Below, in pieces: positions 9,001-17,273 of a DNA stretch of 62,780 bases (its first letter is position 1; the number at the start of each line of letters is the position of its first letter). Both the position numbers and the translations under genes were made by a program. The DNA is from Myxococcales bacterium (GTDB lineage Bacteria > Myxococcota > UBA727 > GCA-2721815), in assembly GCA_002721815.1 (NCBI GenBank), contig PBLQ01000051.1, forward strand, positions 1 to 62,780, written 5' to 3'. The notes beneath the pieces were generated by a model. It worked only from the letters and a program-made list of their open reading frames with translations, was not told the DNA's origin and did no database searches.

Positions 9001-11822
9001 CGGGGGAAGATTGCCCGCGGACCCTCAACGTTGCAGTTCATAACTCGGGTTACCTTATCTTGCTGACAGACTACACTGGCAAGCGTCCCGAAGATGCCGT
9101 ATTCATGCAGGGCAACAGCGATGCAACACGGCCTTTCGTGAAGAGCCACGTGTGCCAGCAGTTGGGTGAATCACCTTGTGGTGCTTCTTTGGTGACGGCA
9201 AATAACTGGAACAACGATGCTAATTACAGCACCAACGGGATTCAATGGAAAGTGGCTGATGGTGATGCGAGCATGGCGCCATTCTGGTCCGAGAAAGATG
9301 ACGCCACTGCGAGTTTCCACGCCACGTTTAACAAAGAAAACATTTATTGTCCGCTTTCATTAACTGCCGACATCGATACCACGGCAGGTACGCTGAAAGC
9401 ATTCGGCCGCATGAGCAGTTTCTCCGCAAATGGCATGGTGACCAATGGCGACTATGCTTGCTTCGGTATCGATAACACCGCGCCTGCACATAACTTTGAG
9501 CTGACTCAGCGCTGGTACCCAGCCGATAACGCGAAGAGTTCGGCGAAATTGGACACCAACCCAATGGACAAAACCACCTATCCCCATTTCTACATCGGGA
9601 AACCATTGCCCATCGATATCGCGGCCACAGACCAGGGCGCGGTCCATAACGCGGGCATCAACAACATCCAATTGGTGTGGACCAACGTGGACACCGACAC
9701 CACGACCACGCTGCTCGACGGACAGTGTGATACCGATCCTTTCTACCTCACCGGCCCCATGGGTGCGAACCCCTTGAATGGCGATTGCGTGGGAGAGGTG
9801 GTTTGCCCGAACAAGGCCGAGGCGTGTATCCAGGACCCATTTAACGGCAAGTTGAGTTTAGACTTGGAGACTTTGGGCCGCGGCCATCACAAACTACAGG
9901 TGAGGGTCTTAGATATGGCTGGCAATGTGGCTGAAAACGATTTTTACATCGAAGTGGTGGATTTGCCAGAGCAAATCAATGCTTGGATGGGCTGGTTGCA
10001 AGGGTATCAAAACCGTGGCGAAGGCAGCAGTGGGGCATTGGCGGCCGTAGATAACGCTTTAGATAACGTGTCGCGGGCCTCCAGTTTGTACGTAGACGCA
10101 CCCGACGAGGGCATGCGACTCATGCGGGCTGCCTGGGACCAAATTGAAGTTGCAGATGAACAGAACCTAGACGTCTGGAAACTCACCACGGACATCCCGC
10201 AGGCCATTATGTACGAAACACGCCGTATCGCTGACGCCTACTACAAAGCGGCGCCTGCCACTTGGTCCATGTTGGACAATGGTGCGTTCAAGTTGCCGTG
10301 TAATAATGATGCGACCTGTTTTGCATCCGGTGAGAGCACGTTGGCAGGGGCTTGTGTCAAACCACATCCTGATGCCTCTAGTGGCTTCTGTCAGATCGGA
10401 ACCTGCAGCACCGATGCGGACTGTACTTGGCAGCATGGTGATTACTGCGTCACACCGCCGGGTGCGACGAACGGGTATTGTGCCGTGGCTTACGCCATCA
10501 CCGAAAGCCCCTATTTCGATGTTGACCGAGATAAGGTGAACCCCGCACGGTTCTTGGCTGCAGCGTTCGAGAAATACAGTGAAGCGGAGACCGAGCTGTC
10601 TTCTGGTTCAAACACGGCCCTCACCGATTCCATGGATAAATCTCTAGAAAGCTTGGAGCAGTTGGCCCCGCTGTACAGCAACCGAATCTATGCGGACTTG
10701 TATGACCAAGCAGTGGCCACTGTAACCAACTACAACGGCGATGAAGTGTCCTATGGTTTGACCTGTACCTCTCACGGTGATTGTGCCGGGTTACTTGGTG
10801 GTTACTGTTACATCGAAGGCACCAACGAATCGGGCGTTTGCAAGCGTGAGGAAGCCTATTTTGGTAACGCACAGCGTGGCGGACTGATCTACGGTGGTGA
10901 TATGGGTGCCAGCATTGCCAGCTCCATTGTAGCCCAAGTGGAGCGGGTCATCGCCAGTGGCGCATTCCCGGCTCTCACGGTTCAATTGAATGAAGTATTG
11001 GCCTACCTCAGAGATTTCGCTTTTGGTGTCCATAAAAACGGTTGTGTGGCAGGGGCCACAGTGGCCAACTGCAGTAACTTGACCCTTTACGGTAACCTTG
11101 AAGCCGTGATTCGTATTTACATGAACGGTATTACCGCTCTGGAAAAACTGAAATTGCTGAACCCGCAACAATTCGAAACCCGAAGATGGCGCTTGGGTGT
11201 GATGAACACCATGATCGTGGTGATGAACTACAGCTTCTATGAAGGGCAAGTGGGGACCTATTACAAACAAAGGGATGGCATCCCGCTCGAATTTGAAAAC
11301 GCCATTGTGGGCGGACCTTACGGCGAGCGTGTGCCGGGCGACCCAAAAACCTATGTGGATGAATCTGGTAACACCCAGAACATCCCCGCCAGACACTTGG
11401 TTGTGGAATGCTTGCTTCACCGCATCGCGCATCATTTAGGTCGGGGTGAACTGGACGAAGCAGAAGATTTGTTCCAGAACGCAAAATGCTTGTACGTGGA
11501 TTTCTACAATGAGATGTTGGGCGCGGTGAACCCCACCGATCGTCTGTACAACTCCTACGACCTATGTCTTGAGTATGCCAGTGAGTATCAAGGCAATACC
11601 AGTTACAACTGGACCAGTATTTTCAGTGAAGCCAGTACTTTCTGGGGTTGCCCGGTTCAAGGCGTGCACCCCAGTGGTTGTCAAAAGGTGGATATTTCCG
11701 CCATTACCACATCCACCTTCGACCCCACGGATGAACCGAGTATTTGTGGCTCAAGTAACTTTCAAGCATGGACCGGTTGTGATGAAATGAGCTGCGTGTT
11801 CAGTGGCGGGACAGGGCAATAG
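1..11822 (+). CDS. Giant secreted multi-repeat protein (5' truncated): Fn3-like repeats, LamG, two PA14-like domains
   Basis: The frame is open to the left window edge (reads TNEPYSF before the first possible start, a TTG at 27), so the N-terminus is missing; more than 3,930 residues remain. From about residue 1 to 1950 there are ten units of about 190-200 residues. Each has a 'YP...P.F.W' module ending in 'YYWRV.A.D..GN' and a second module ending in 'Y.W.VTA.D.AGN', which is Fn3/Ig-like. Then come a LamG/concanavalin-like domain (about 1955-2205), a PA14-like domain (about 2235-2360, 'NDGQRLWINGELVIDDW'), an Fn3-like module, a second PA14-like domain (about 2480-2640, 'SNDGQRFYLDGKRLVNDW') and an HYR-like module. 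Cys-rich patches of the form C..D..C..G.C occur near 2110, 2780 and 3430. The last 600 residues look helical and end without a visible anchor. It is probably a surface or matrix protein; its ligand is unknown. It is followed 12 bases later by a large lipoprotein gene. Confidence 0.8.
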   Translation, partial: TNEPYSFILNDVGTSSDVYKPAKPVLTYPAMSRGSRVSIAHNSTTGQRPWFLWSDAGGPNKKTLSYKLTLSGSQDMTNVVYEKAALAGLGHQVETDFYTDGAVYYVQITATDSNGNSTSSDVYDWKYVAPETSYSVRVLDAANGSVAYAADPAVQNVETCAAGQGCHEMELHDGLTQGTYQWTVTAKDPAGNATTSAPFTIDVTRYDPAIITKMVFPGVAIANAAPTLIWQSSSDALLFDVQVSSDANFGNVVWESLDIPAAQAVGENHYVSIPPSTLSPGNVYFWRVSAQNDLASCRGASPCVSEWSSKRVQVIDTSPSYELQLMADGDMVTSVPGIRKLAAAQDPSHTLEDRHALVEGRSYTWKIVATDMAGNSADSSQTWNLTAHDLYAPPVPQLTYPLLVTANQQPTFIWSLVSDPSGVEYKMELSNEANMANIVADSGWTPHTNFATPQNVSFAKGSTIYTRLSVRDLNDGTTGTANNEALGPIKTVQVKNTNISYAWSLYKGGVGTDNGNGDFWSQKTLVGNTMHSLGNVEALDENAAYYWTVTATDFAGNATEATGAFDNSGNACSSGAGCRWLKTDLQDNFGPIMGNLAYPPNHETILSTSPTLVWTRATDSTGISGYYVQVSRQSNFSNPIVDVGPIPPTVYERMGYDFGAANITLDPGETYYWRVWAQDPSGNISQKPYSIFHTQNNRPSYALVLYEGNDTTSAAGTLPIVSNFQGQLIVGSSPSARSYRLPSAFALDSGPSGKEYVWTMKATDRAGNETFANSPFIMALEDTYAPEATAALFPRHNETIVNREPCFAWEQATDHNGVSYTFELQKRTKVNPLQYGTVLSKSGLAENNPMVCLSDESMTLGLGAHYRWRIRYSDNNTPSPNHAWGTYSKFVVSDATLEYSFYLSDETTFADPMIASEGIRVGENKTEVSRTFSSAVLEDGGKTYHWRVKVTDPAGNETWNNPTPAPATDYFTLALSDTFPPVVSTITYPYNNARLINQATPFTWTQTSDTNGPVEYALQISENEYFNTLVRFNGETDLVTTNNGQDAFYTFNPTVAALTKNKWYYARVKATDQPVVDGNGDVTKPAYSSYGPAIRFRIDGRIEYKLAIRGAGGPIMSIDKITSTTRTLTEQEGSVLVADNRDYFWKVTAKDPAGNERVSAEYSFHLEDVYPPVVPEQVYPAHNASVADVTPTLLFTKTYDLSASTDQAGDVLYQVVVEGNCNAIAEHCVEQSSTWKTVNDFSKSDAFNEGTVLGFDVRSLYVGPLHTNLQYLWKVNVKDQNGFIATTPQRAFRIKRKSVNYKVRLVDTAGSAFHETSVGTTRYQLTDNDLLQDSQTFRWYVDAYDVAGNTTTVGPWWVTMADNYGPIASVEGKPLTLIYPRHGQSYLQPPAGFLWTTVYDPGGVEYSYEIATNEAMTNTVYTSSWEALTPEFGEETVGQALGTGLNFTANTNYYWRVGARDSSGNVTYKGPHRFKVRVASANRYTVTVRLIDDNGVVASGNPWYERSGYFNPVDGQISHVTDSSRPLPGPGDYQWCVTVKDIAGNETQGSAIADGPPGCRVFSLTDEFGPTPSVAVYPRVGEDLIKRRVGFVWTPGADHSLPISYQLQVSTTQDFSSGTTTLATGLANPGYQTGSGDILFNPGTLYYWRVISADNFGNATTSETYTFRVRSKTIRYDFAIGSAHSTSTPSFAGSDAVYHRDNINVTTHTIPDSMPLDEINIYNPDERYYWMVTAKDEAGNSQTSTGADNMCQDNTCLAFKLDDDFAPSIPVQIYPKPGDVMLNPRPSFSWTPSFDSSGIKAYVFELAEDPDFNVKVFDPVEITVTDAAVDAKYELSDDLQRGKNYFWRVRARDNYKYSEGLYHESIGPTEAFGIKALDVSYNLQMAHSKVSDGNGGETLGTLVLDIQGLTDPSYELTVQEALVKNQDYYWTVVRTDASGNQQPANDIYKVRVDNYNNLTPGGLAGTYYSDIVYPETTGDQILYWPLNGNFDDFSNTANTATSYGNVTADAGRYMGGYALQGGGSRLEHDYVDFDVNKISIEFWVKPEAVNLSEAGCNDGDECADIYTDLAGLHTENGWGSLVALDHKGRLVWKQPMRNTPTPNVCSNDLGQTCTTDEACEGDGVCQATTMPNVGTWTPTHCTEVTTTYTPVLDQWTHIVATYDGTSARLYANGVQQGAEACAISDATSAKFFVGSVNLENGFTGVVDEVRLYRRALLAPEVQNHSNNLFFSSQTPALSRQDAQIDFPLMADGNQLGDFATGVGNDSFTGRWEGYILLDYNEVYTFYGSANDGQRLWINGELVIDDWVTNGMTADPNCSGDEACATFDVTALATGADWYPFVYEFYDNLDEAFARLSFSSASETKKVVPAEHFATMPDGSDSTPPVVDNFFVSDLAPGFATVQVTTNEKTTAKVYYGSTVPSSGGPGAFASNVTSLTPDGTNELSEYSHSILLTGVPSGTFYYQIVVSDSAGNSTIQDAQMACAPSSDDLTTGKLRAKFYSGTNFETKRLTTHTTFVDFTEGSLPADVMTALGQSTTNFSVKWSGLYQAQAGDTNFKVTSNDGQRFYLDGKRLVNDWTERANGVAGSVVKTVDLGTGGWRAIRYEMFQKISDMVAQVQHQTGNSVYGTISGANYGYLSHDFIGPRYSDVTLPEIVSQANGSSLTPVTLTEPGIFDCRDPNPTVSHNAPAGGFALGTHQVTWTAVNRFGEQTTKIQVVRITDTTPPTIAGTPDLQLSCDSPKLDGMTPKDRLALNEPTITDDADPSPTWTDNAPAEFELSKTCGGFSGACPSGMLCESDWKTCSNSGAVCATDTDCAGGTCDSSSVCVTPVTVTAQDLGGLTSSTTYKVAVVDNANITLDLGPNNIEVLNATPAPANGTDYDLGRRCSVPQDVLDNPQDYVKDYDANTMTLGSQGTWVRIRQPEIRGLCEAGDSSITMDHDYPKTKVSGFLSSATEEAEKRLTLCLPHNTNGAGPVALTSQITWQVYDGATPKGEDCTNLNPGEDCPRTLNVAVHNSGYLILLTDYTGKRPEDAVFMQGNSDATRPFVKSHVCQQLGESPCGASLVTANNWNNDANYSTNGIQWKVADGDASMAPFWSEKDDATASFHATFNKENIYCPLSLTADIDTTAGTLKAFGRMSSFSANGMVTNGDYACFGIDNTAPAHNFELTQRWYPADNAKSSAKLDTNPMDKTTYPHFYIGKPLPIDIAATDQGAVHNAGINNIQLVWTNVDTDTTTTLLDGQCDTDPFYLTGPMGANPLNGDCVGEVVCPNKAEACIQDPFNGKLSLDLETLGRGHHKLQVRVLDMAGNVAENDFYIEVVDLPEQINAWMGWLQGYQNRGEGSSGALAAVDNALDNVSRASSLYVDAPDEGMRLMRAAWDQIEVADEQNLDVWKLTTDIPQAIMYETRRIADAYYKAAPATWSMLDNGAFKLPCNNDATCFASGESTLAGACVKPHPDASSGFCQIGTCSTDADCTWQHGDYCVTPPGATNGYCAVAYAITESPYFDVDRDKVNPARFLAAAFEKYSEAETELSSGSNTALTDSMDKSLESLEQLAPLYSNRIYADLYDQAVATVTNYNGDEVSYGLTCTSHGDCAGLLGGYCYIEGTNESGVCKREEAYFGNAQRGGLIYGGDMGASIASSIVAQVERVIASGAFPALTVQLNEVLAYLRDFAFGVHKNGCVAGATVANCSNLTLYGNLEAVIRIYMNGITALEKLKLLNPQQFETRRWRLGVMNTMIVVMNYSFYEGQVGTYYKQRDGIPLEFENAIVGGPYGERVPGDPKTYVDESGNTQNIPARHLVVECLLHRIAHHLGRGELDEAEDLFQNAKCLYVDFYNEMLGAVNPTDRLYNSYDLCLEYASEYQGNTSYNWTSIFSEASTFWGCPVQGVHPSGCQKVDISAITTSTFDPTDEPSICGSSNFQAWTGCDEMSCVFSGGTGQ

Positions 11823-11834
11823 AAAGAAGATTGG

Positions 11835-14800
11835 GTGAATGACTTGAGATGCGGGCGGCCTAACAATAATCTGACAATACCTCCACATTTTCTGTTTTGT
11901 TTCTGCCTGGGCCTTCTGCCCGTGCTTTCGGCTTGTCCCCAAGAAGAGCCTCAAGCAGAGCCTTGCAAAGACCCTGTGGCAGATTTTTTCCCATTGTCCA
12001 CCAATGAGACACAAGTGACCATTGCGGGGACCAAAGACACAGGCATCGATGGCACGGCCGTGTGGCTGCAGCTCAACACCTGGGATGAGCCCAGGCCCAC
12101 CTCTAAGATCAACAAGAACACCGATTGGTCCATTGAGGTTGAGCTGGCCGAGGGAGATAACGAATTTATCCTGTTACAGGAAACATCACAGGGTTTTTGC
12201 TCCACCGTGGTCTTCGGTGAGAGCAGCATATATCTGGACAGCCAGCCCCCCGTTTTTTGTCGCGCTTTGAACGTTCCTTCTGTTGTTTTGGTCGGCCCAG
12301 ACGTTGAGACGGTTGCGGTTGATGTGTCTGGCGATCGGGAAAAAGGCGCAAAAGTTTTAATTGACGATGAGGTGAAAGCTGATGGGAACGAGGTGGCTTG
12401 GACCGCATCGGTCGATGTTGCGGTGGGTGTGAACGAATTCAGCCTCACCTGTGAAGATCAGTACGGGAACATAACTTCGGCCAAGACCTTTACCATTGAG
12501 GGCAGCACTGGGGACCCTCCCGCGGCGCCTCAAGCAGACGCTTATGACGCTTGTGCCTTGCTCGATGAAGCAGATGGTTACAAAACCATGGTGATTACGG
12601 GTTCAAAACCGGCGAATACCTCCTTAAAAGTTGATGGTGAAGTGAGGGGCAGCGATGGCTTCTATGAATCTGAAACGTGGACATTCTCCTTTGACGCTTT
12701 CAGGGGAGAGAACTGTTACAGTCTCACCCTCGAAGATGATCTGGAAAACAACTCTGAGCCCACAAATATCTGTGTGACCGGGGGCAATAATAATGTCACA
12801 ACGCCCATCATTACCTCTCCGTCTGGGCTTGGCGTTGGGGCCCGGTACCATCTCACCAAAGCTGCAATGGTCGAACTTAAAGGCAGTAAAGGGGTAGGCA
12901 CCAACGTGGTGGCCATTCACGAAGATGGCACTGAAGAGGAATTGGTGGCCCTCGATGGTGAAACCTCTTGGGTGAAGAATTACGATTTTGGCACAGAGGG
13001 TACCCATCGGTTTTCTGTGGCGGGTCGAACCGAGCTTTATGACGCTGATAACCCGTGTGGGGAATCCTCACTCGCAGCCGCGGCGGTGACCGTTGACATC
13101 GATATGACCGCTCCCACACCGCCCTTCATCGAATACCCTGCATGTTTGGATGGAGCGGGTTCTGGTTGCGATTTGGGCGAGCTGTTCATTGCGCCAGGGA
13201 TGGACGAAGGACCTGTTCAGTTTTTTGGGTCCAAAGAGGCCGATTGCGAGCTGTTCATTGATGGCGAGAATTTGGTGATCAATGAGGAAACCATTACTTT
13301 TTATGGGCAAACGTCTTGGTCATTTACGGCCACGGTTGAAATTGGCGAAAACGCCATGGCGCTGACTTGCCTCGACGATGCGGGTAACTTGTCTGCGCCG
13401 CTCGAACTCTCTTATGTCGGAGAAGAAGGGTTGTTGCCCCCGCAGGTGTCATATGTGGGTGGGCAAAGTTTTTCTTGGCCTTCGGTCTTGAATCCATTTC
13501 CATTGGACGTGGCCAAAGGCGCGGGTGAGAAACTTTATATAAGGTACGATTCTGATATAGAAACCGAGTTGGTGGAAAGTTGTTATTTGCGCCCACAAGA
13601 TTCTTTGTTTTGCCCACTCACGGCCACAGGGCTGTTGCCCGCCAGTTATGAGCAGGGCGTCTGTGCGCTCGACTATGCCGACGCTTGTGTGGAAGATAAC
13701 GACTGCGTTGGTACGGGCAACTATTGTCTCACGGCACTCAGCGCAACCACCCTGTGTCATTGCATGGTCGACTTGCCTTCCGAAGACCGGTTTGAACTTT
13801 TCTTTCATGTGGAAAATGAGGCCACTGACGAATACAGCGCTGAGACCGATGCCGTGGCGGTGACGCTCGACCAAACACCGCCTGGCCCGGTTACCTGTGT
13901 GGTGGCAGAGGGTGTTTGCACTGATGAATCCGCGGATTGGTGCGCCCAAACCGATGTCAGAGAGTTGAACTTGCTCTGTGAAAAAGAGCAGTTCGCCAAT
14001 GCCTGTGTGCGTTTGAATGACGAGCCGGCCTGTATGCCGGTGCAAGCCTACAACTCTAATCGGTCCTTTTCCGTGCAAATAGACCTCCAGTCCGGAGACA
14101 ATAATTTTGTCTTCCTTTCGCAAGATATCGCCGGGAACATCAGCGACGCCAGCGATTTTGAAATTGCCAGTATTGCAGGTCCTGAAATCACCATGCATAA
14201 TCCCATTAACGGCCAGGTCGTGTCTGAGACCACTTTTACGGTAGAGGCCCACGTTGATGCGCTCGACAGCACCATTGCATTTGTCGAGGTATGCACTGGC
14301 GCGAGTTTGACGGAGTGCGTGGAAGCCGAATGTGGTGGAGAAGACCTCAATGCAGCCACTTGTAATGCCGAGGTTGCGCTGGATGACGCAATCAATGGGA
14401 TGCCCTATGACCTCTTGGTGAGAGTGGCCAATGGGGCCAACGTGCAATCCACTGAGTTGCTAACGCTACTTTACCTCGAAAGTGACCTGATGTTATCAGA
14501 CGATAGCACGCAACTCAAAAATGATGACAACGCCTTGCATGCGAAGAGCGCCAAAATCATGATGGATGAGGCTGGCGTGCTCCACTTTGTTTGGCTCGAT
14601 GATTGTATGGGGGCGGATGACTGTCCATTTGCGTACTTTTCTAACTCTTTCCCTTCCGATGTCTTTTATCGCCGTTGGGATGCGTCTGGCTGGTCCGACG
14701 ATATGATCATCTCTGATGGCGTTACAGGCGCTGAAGGTGGGATGGTAGAGAGCGTGGATATGGCCATTGATGGGAATGGGGACATCCATTTCGTTTGGAC

Positions 14801-16082
14801 CTCTACCACGGATCGCGTGGAAGATGGGTTCGACAGCACCGACAAAGATCTGTATCACCGCATTTTGAGGAAAAACGCAGACCGTCCCGAAGTCAACACC
14901 GAGGACATTCCCCTGGTGCGCACGCCGGTGGTTGAAGTGGGTGAGTCTGAACAAAAAGATGATGAATCGCCCGCTTTGTTTGTTGACGCATCAAACAACG
15001 TGCATTTGGTATGGCGAAGGACATTGGTGGAAGTGAACTCCGGGGTGTGCTCGGAAGACCCCTTGATGGACCCCTACGATAATCCGGATAACTGTACATT
15101 CGCCTTAGACCGCAGCATTATCAAGTACGCCTATTTTAACCCGAACACCGAAACTTGGTCTGTGAGTCGTGATTTAAGTAACGGAGCGGGCACTGCTGAC
15201 CACCCGGACATTGTGGGTAATGATACAGGCACCACCCTTTACGCGGTCTGGCAAGATAACATGCCGGGGTCTTATGTCACCACCTCAACGGCGAGTCCTG
15301 CAGCCCTGATAGGCGGGACAGGAAGCGGCTATGAGTACTGTTTGCAGACGAATCTGACGGCGAGAGACGTGTTATCGGTCGGCACCCCAGAGGCGGAAGG
15401 GCTTTCATGTGATTCCGTCCTGTTGAGACTCATCCGCCTGCAGGTGGATGTAGACAATGCGAGCACCGATTTTGTGCCTGAGATGGAAGCGGCTCCCAGT
15501 GATGCCGCGCGCCTGTATCTCGTCTCCGATGCCATCACCCATCTGAACAATCGGTATCCGCAGCTCGCGGCTGGGGTTCAAGGGACGGAGTCTGGTGAGG
15601 CCATGGAAATCATTTGGCGGGCCACCAAGAATGACGAGCGAACCGCCATCAAGCCGATGCATCGGACCTTCAACCCCGCGGGCAGCGACAATGGGCAGTA
15701 CTTCTCAGCGATTACAATGCTGGGAGATGCGACCGACTTGGCCATCGCCCAAGATTTGGCCATCACGGTGGACCAAAGCACAGGCGTTATTTATACGGTA
15801 TGGGTCGACGGTGAGGATTTCTCAAACAAACAAGTCTATACTGCCAGCCTGGATGTGACGGCCGCTGCCTTTGACGCGCCCCAACTGCTCATGGACGGCG
15901 CAGGGCGCAACGTGGCACGGCCCAATATGGCTATAGACCCTGGGAAAACCGTCTATTATGTGTGGGACCAAGAAGAATTCATCGGTGGCGCAAGCAGCTG
16001 TCAGTTCGTCCCCAACGCTGCCGACCCTTGCCGTTACGAGATTCGTTTTTTCGCGGAAGGGGCAGTCCAGGCAGCGGATTAG
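11835..16082 (+). CDS. Large repeat lipoprotein with Ig-like modules and a C-terminal propeller-like region
   Basis: This is a 1,415-residue protein. The GTG start has an AGAAAGAAG ribosome site just upstream; an in-frame TTG three codons later is also possible. The signal peptide ends in the lipobox LSAC (Cys at about residue 34), so the protein should be lipid-anchored and exported. Residues about 45-880 contain a run of Ig/Fn3-like modules marked by 'GDNEF.L...D..GN' strands and Cys pairs. A C..D.DC...G.YC patch sits near residue 620. From about 885 to the end, repeated 'D..G..HFVW.D' strands (IDGNGDIHFVW, VDASNNVHLVW) suggest a BNR/sialidase-like beta-propeller, but no catalytic residues can be assigned. 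It lies 12 bases after the giant repeat gene, so the two are probably co-transcribed and act together at the cell surface. Function unknown. Confidence 0.8.
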   Translation: MNDLRCGRPNNNLTIPPHFLFCFCLGLLPVLSACPQEEPQAEPCKDPVADFFPLSTNETQVTIAGTKDTGIDGTAVWLQLNTWDEPRPTSKINKNTDWSIEVELAEGDNEFILLQETSQGFCSTVVFGESSIYLDSQPPVFCRALNVPSVVLVGPDVETVAVDVSGDREKGAKVLIDDEVKADGNEVAWTASVDVAVGVNEFSLTCEDQYGNITSAKTFTIEGSTGDPPAAPQADAYDACALLDEADGYKTMVITGSKPANTSLKVDGEVRGSDGFYESETWTFSFDAFRGENCYSLTLEDDLENNSEPTNICVTGGNNNVTTPIITSPSGLGVGARYHLTKAAMVELKGSKGVGTNVVAIHEDGTEEELVALDGETSWVKNYDFGTEGTHRFSVAGRTELYDADNPCGESSLAAAAVTVDIDMTAPTPPFIEYPACLDGAGSGCDLGELFIAPGMDEGPVQFFGSKEADCELFIDGENLVINEETITFYGQTSWSFTATVEIGENAMALTCLDDAGNLSAPLELSYVGEEGLLPPQVSYVGGQSFSWPSVLNPFPLDVAKGAGEKLYIRYDSDIETELVESCYLRPQDSLFCPLTATGLLPASYEQGVCALDYADACVEDNDCVGTGNYCLTALSATTLCHCMVDLPSEDRFELFFHVENEATDEYSAETDAVAVTLDQTPPGPVTCVVAEGVCTDESADWCAQTDVRELNLLCEKEQFANACVRLNDEPACMPVQAYNSNRSFSVQIDLQSGDNNFVFLSQDIAGNISDASDFEIASIAGPEITMHNPINGQVVSETTFTVEAHVDALDSTIAFVEVCTGASLTECVEAECGGEDLNAATCNAEVALDDAINGMPYDLLVRVANGANVQSTELLTLLYLESDLMLSDDSTQLKNDDNALHAKSAKIMMDEAGVLHFVWLDDCMGADDCPFAYFSNSFPSDVFYRRWDASGWSDDMIISDGVTGAEGGMVESVDMAIDGNGDIHFVWTSTTDRVEDGFDSTDKDLYHRILRKNADRPEVNTEDIPLVRTPVVEVGESEQKDDESPALFVDASNNVHLVWRRTLVEVNSGVCSEDPLMDPYDNPDNCTFALDRSIIKYAYFNPNTETWSVSRDLSNGAGTADHPDIVGNDTGTTLYAVWQDNMPGSYVTTSTASPAALIGGTGSGYEYCLQTNLTARDVLSVGTPEAEGLSCDSVLLRLIRLQVDVDNASTDFVPEMEAAPSDAARLYLVSDAITHLNNRYPQLAAGVQGTESGEAMEIIWRATKNDERTAIKPMHRTFNPAGSDNGQYFSAITMLGDATDLAIAQDLAITVDQSTGVIYTVWVDGEDFSNKQVYTASLDVTAAAFDAPQLLMDGAGRNVARPNMAIDPGKTVYYVWDQEEFIGGASSCQFVPNAADPCRYEIRFFAEGAVQAAD

Positions 16083-16115
16083 ACCCCTTGCAAGCCGCCA
16101 TGAAACGCCTATTCT

Positions 16116-17273
16116 ATGCCCATGAGTCTTGAAAATGACCCAGGGCGGCAATCGTCATCCCAAAAGCAAAAACTACTGGTGGTTTCAGCGGAATCCTCCG
16201 GAGATTTACATGCTGCAGATGTCATACGAACGCTGAAAACGCGGCACCCAAGCATAGAAATAGACGCTCTGGGCGGGGGGCACCTAGAGGCAGCAGGAGC
16301 CCGTTTGATTGCCCACGTGAAAGAACTGTCAGTCATGGGGCTGAGTGAGGTGTTATGGGCCTTGCCGAGAATCCTCAGGGTGCGAAAGAAGGTGGTCAAA
16401 GCCATCGATGAAAATCAGTACACATGTGCCTTGCTCGTGGATGCGCCAGATTTTAATTTCAGACTTTTCAAAACCCTTAAAAAGGCCAAAGTGCCCATCG
16501 TTTATTATATACCGCCTAAGCTTTGGGCCTCTCGTGCCAGTCGGCTTAAAATACTCAAGAAGTATGTGAGTACGGTTTGTACCATCTTTCCTTTTGAAAA
16601 AAGTTGGTACGAAGAGCGAGGAATGCAAGTGGAGTATGTGGGGCACCCCGTGGCAGAGCAGACCTCGGACCTCGCAGTGGACCGAAAAACCTTGGCTCCT
16701 GATGACCGAAAAGTTTTGGCGCTGCTTCCCGGGTCCCGTCCTCATGAGATTAAACGTTTGCTGCCATTTTTGCTGGCTTTGGTGAAGTCATTAAAAGCGA
16801 AGTCTTTGCCTTTGGATTTTATTGTGCCCCGAGCAAATTCTGTCGACCGTCAACTTTTTCAACCCCTTGAATCGTTGAATGTGACCATCGAGGAAGAGCG
16901 GACTTTGAAATCCTTGTAGAAGGCAGATGCGGCGGTGGTCGCTTCTGGCACAGCAACTTTAGAGACGGCACTCATGCAAGTGCCTCAAGTGGTGATTTAC
17001 CGTGTGGGGTTGTTCACGGCCCTGTTGTTCCATCTGCTGGTCAGACTCAAGCATGTCTCACCGGTCAACATTATATTAAATCGCGCTGCAGTCCCCGAAC
17101 TTTTACAAAGTAAGTTGACCCATCAGTCCTTGCTGGAGCAAGTTTCAGATTTACTCTCGCCCACGCAAAAACGCCAAGCCCAAATGGTGGCTTGTGCGGA
17201 AATCAAAGAAAAACTGTTGGGTGAAGGTGCGGCCCAAAAGGTTGCAGATATCATTGAGAGGGAATGGTCATGA
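16116..17273 (+). pseudogene. lpxB: lpxB, lipid-A-disaccharide synthase, interrupted by an in-frame TAG
   Basis: LpxB condenses UDP-2,3-diacylglucosamine with lipid X to form the lipid A disaccharide at the inner membrane. The first 267 codons encode its N-terminal half (VSAESSGDLHAA, DAPDFNFRLFK, YYIPPKLWASR, YVGHPVAEQ, LLPGSRPHEIKRLLP). A TAG at 16917-16919 then interrupts the frame, and the same frame continues at once with ADAAVVASGTATLE and the rest of the C-terminal domain to a TGA at 17271. With the amber read as one residue the protein is 385 residues, matching E. coli LpxB (about 382), so nothing is missing and there is no frameshift. ATG at 16122 is an alternative start; the ribosome site is weak. 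It could be a genuine nonsense mutation, a sequencing error or a read-through codon. At least ten other genes here end in TAG, which argues against amber reassignment. Confidence 0.9.

Noticed and set aside
13449-14447. 332-codon antisense frame inside the large lipoprotein gene
   Set aside because: No domain, signal peptide or ribosome site; it is a shadow of the sense frame.
16917-16919. Pyrrolysine at the lpxB amber codon
   Set aside because: No pyl genes are visible, LpxB is not a known Pyl protein, and TAG is a frequent ordinary stop in this window. I keep it only as a remote option.
16116-17273. lpxB halves as two separate genes
   Set aside because: The halves share one frame across the TAG, and the second half has no ribosome site before its first start. 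They look like one interrupted gene.
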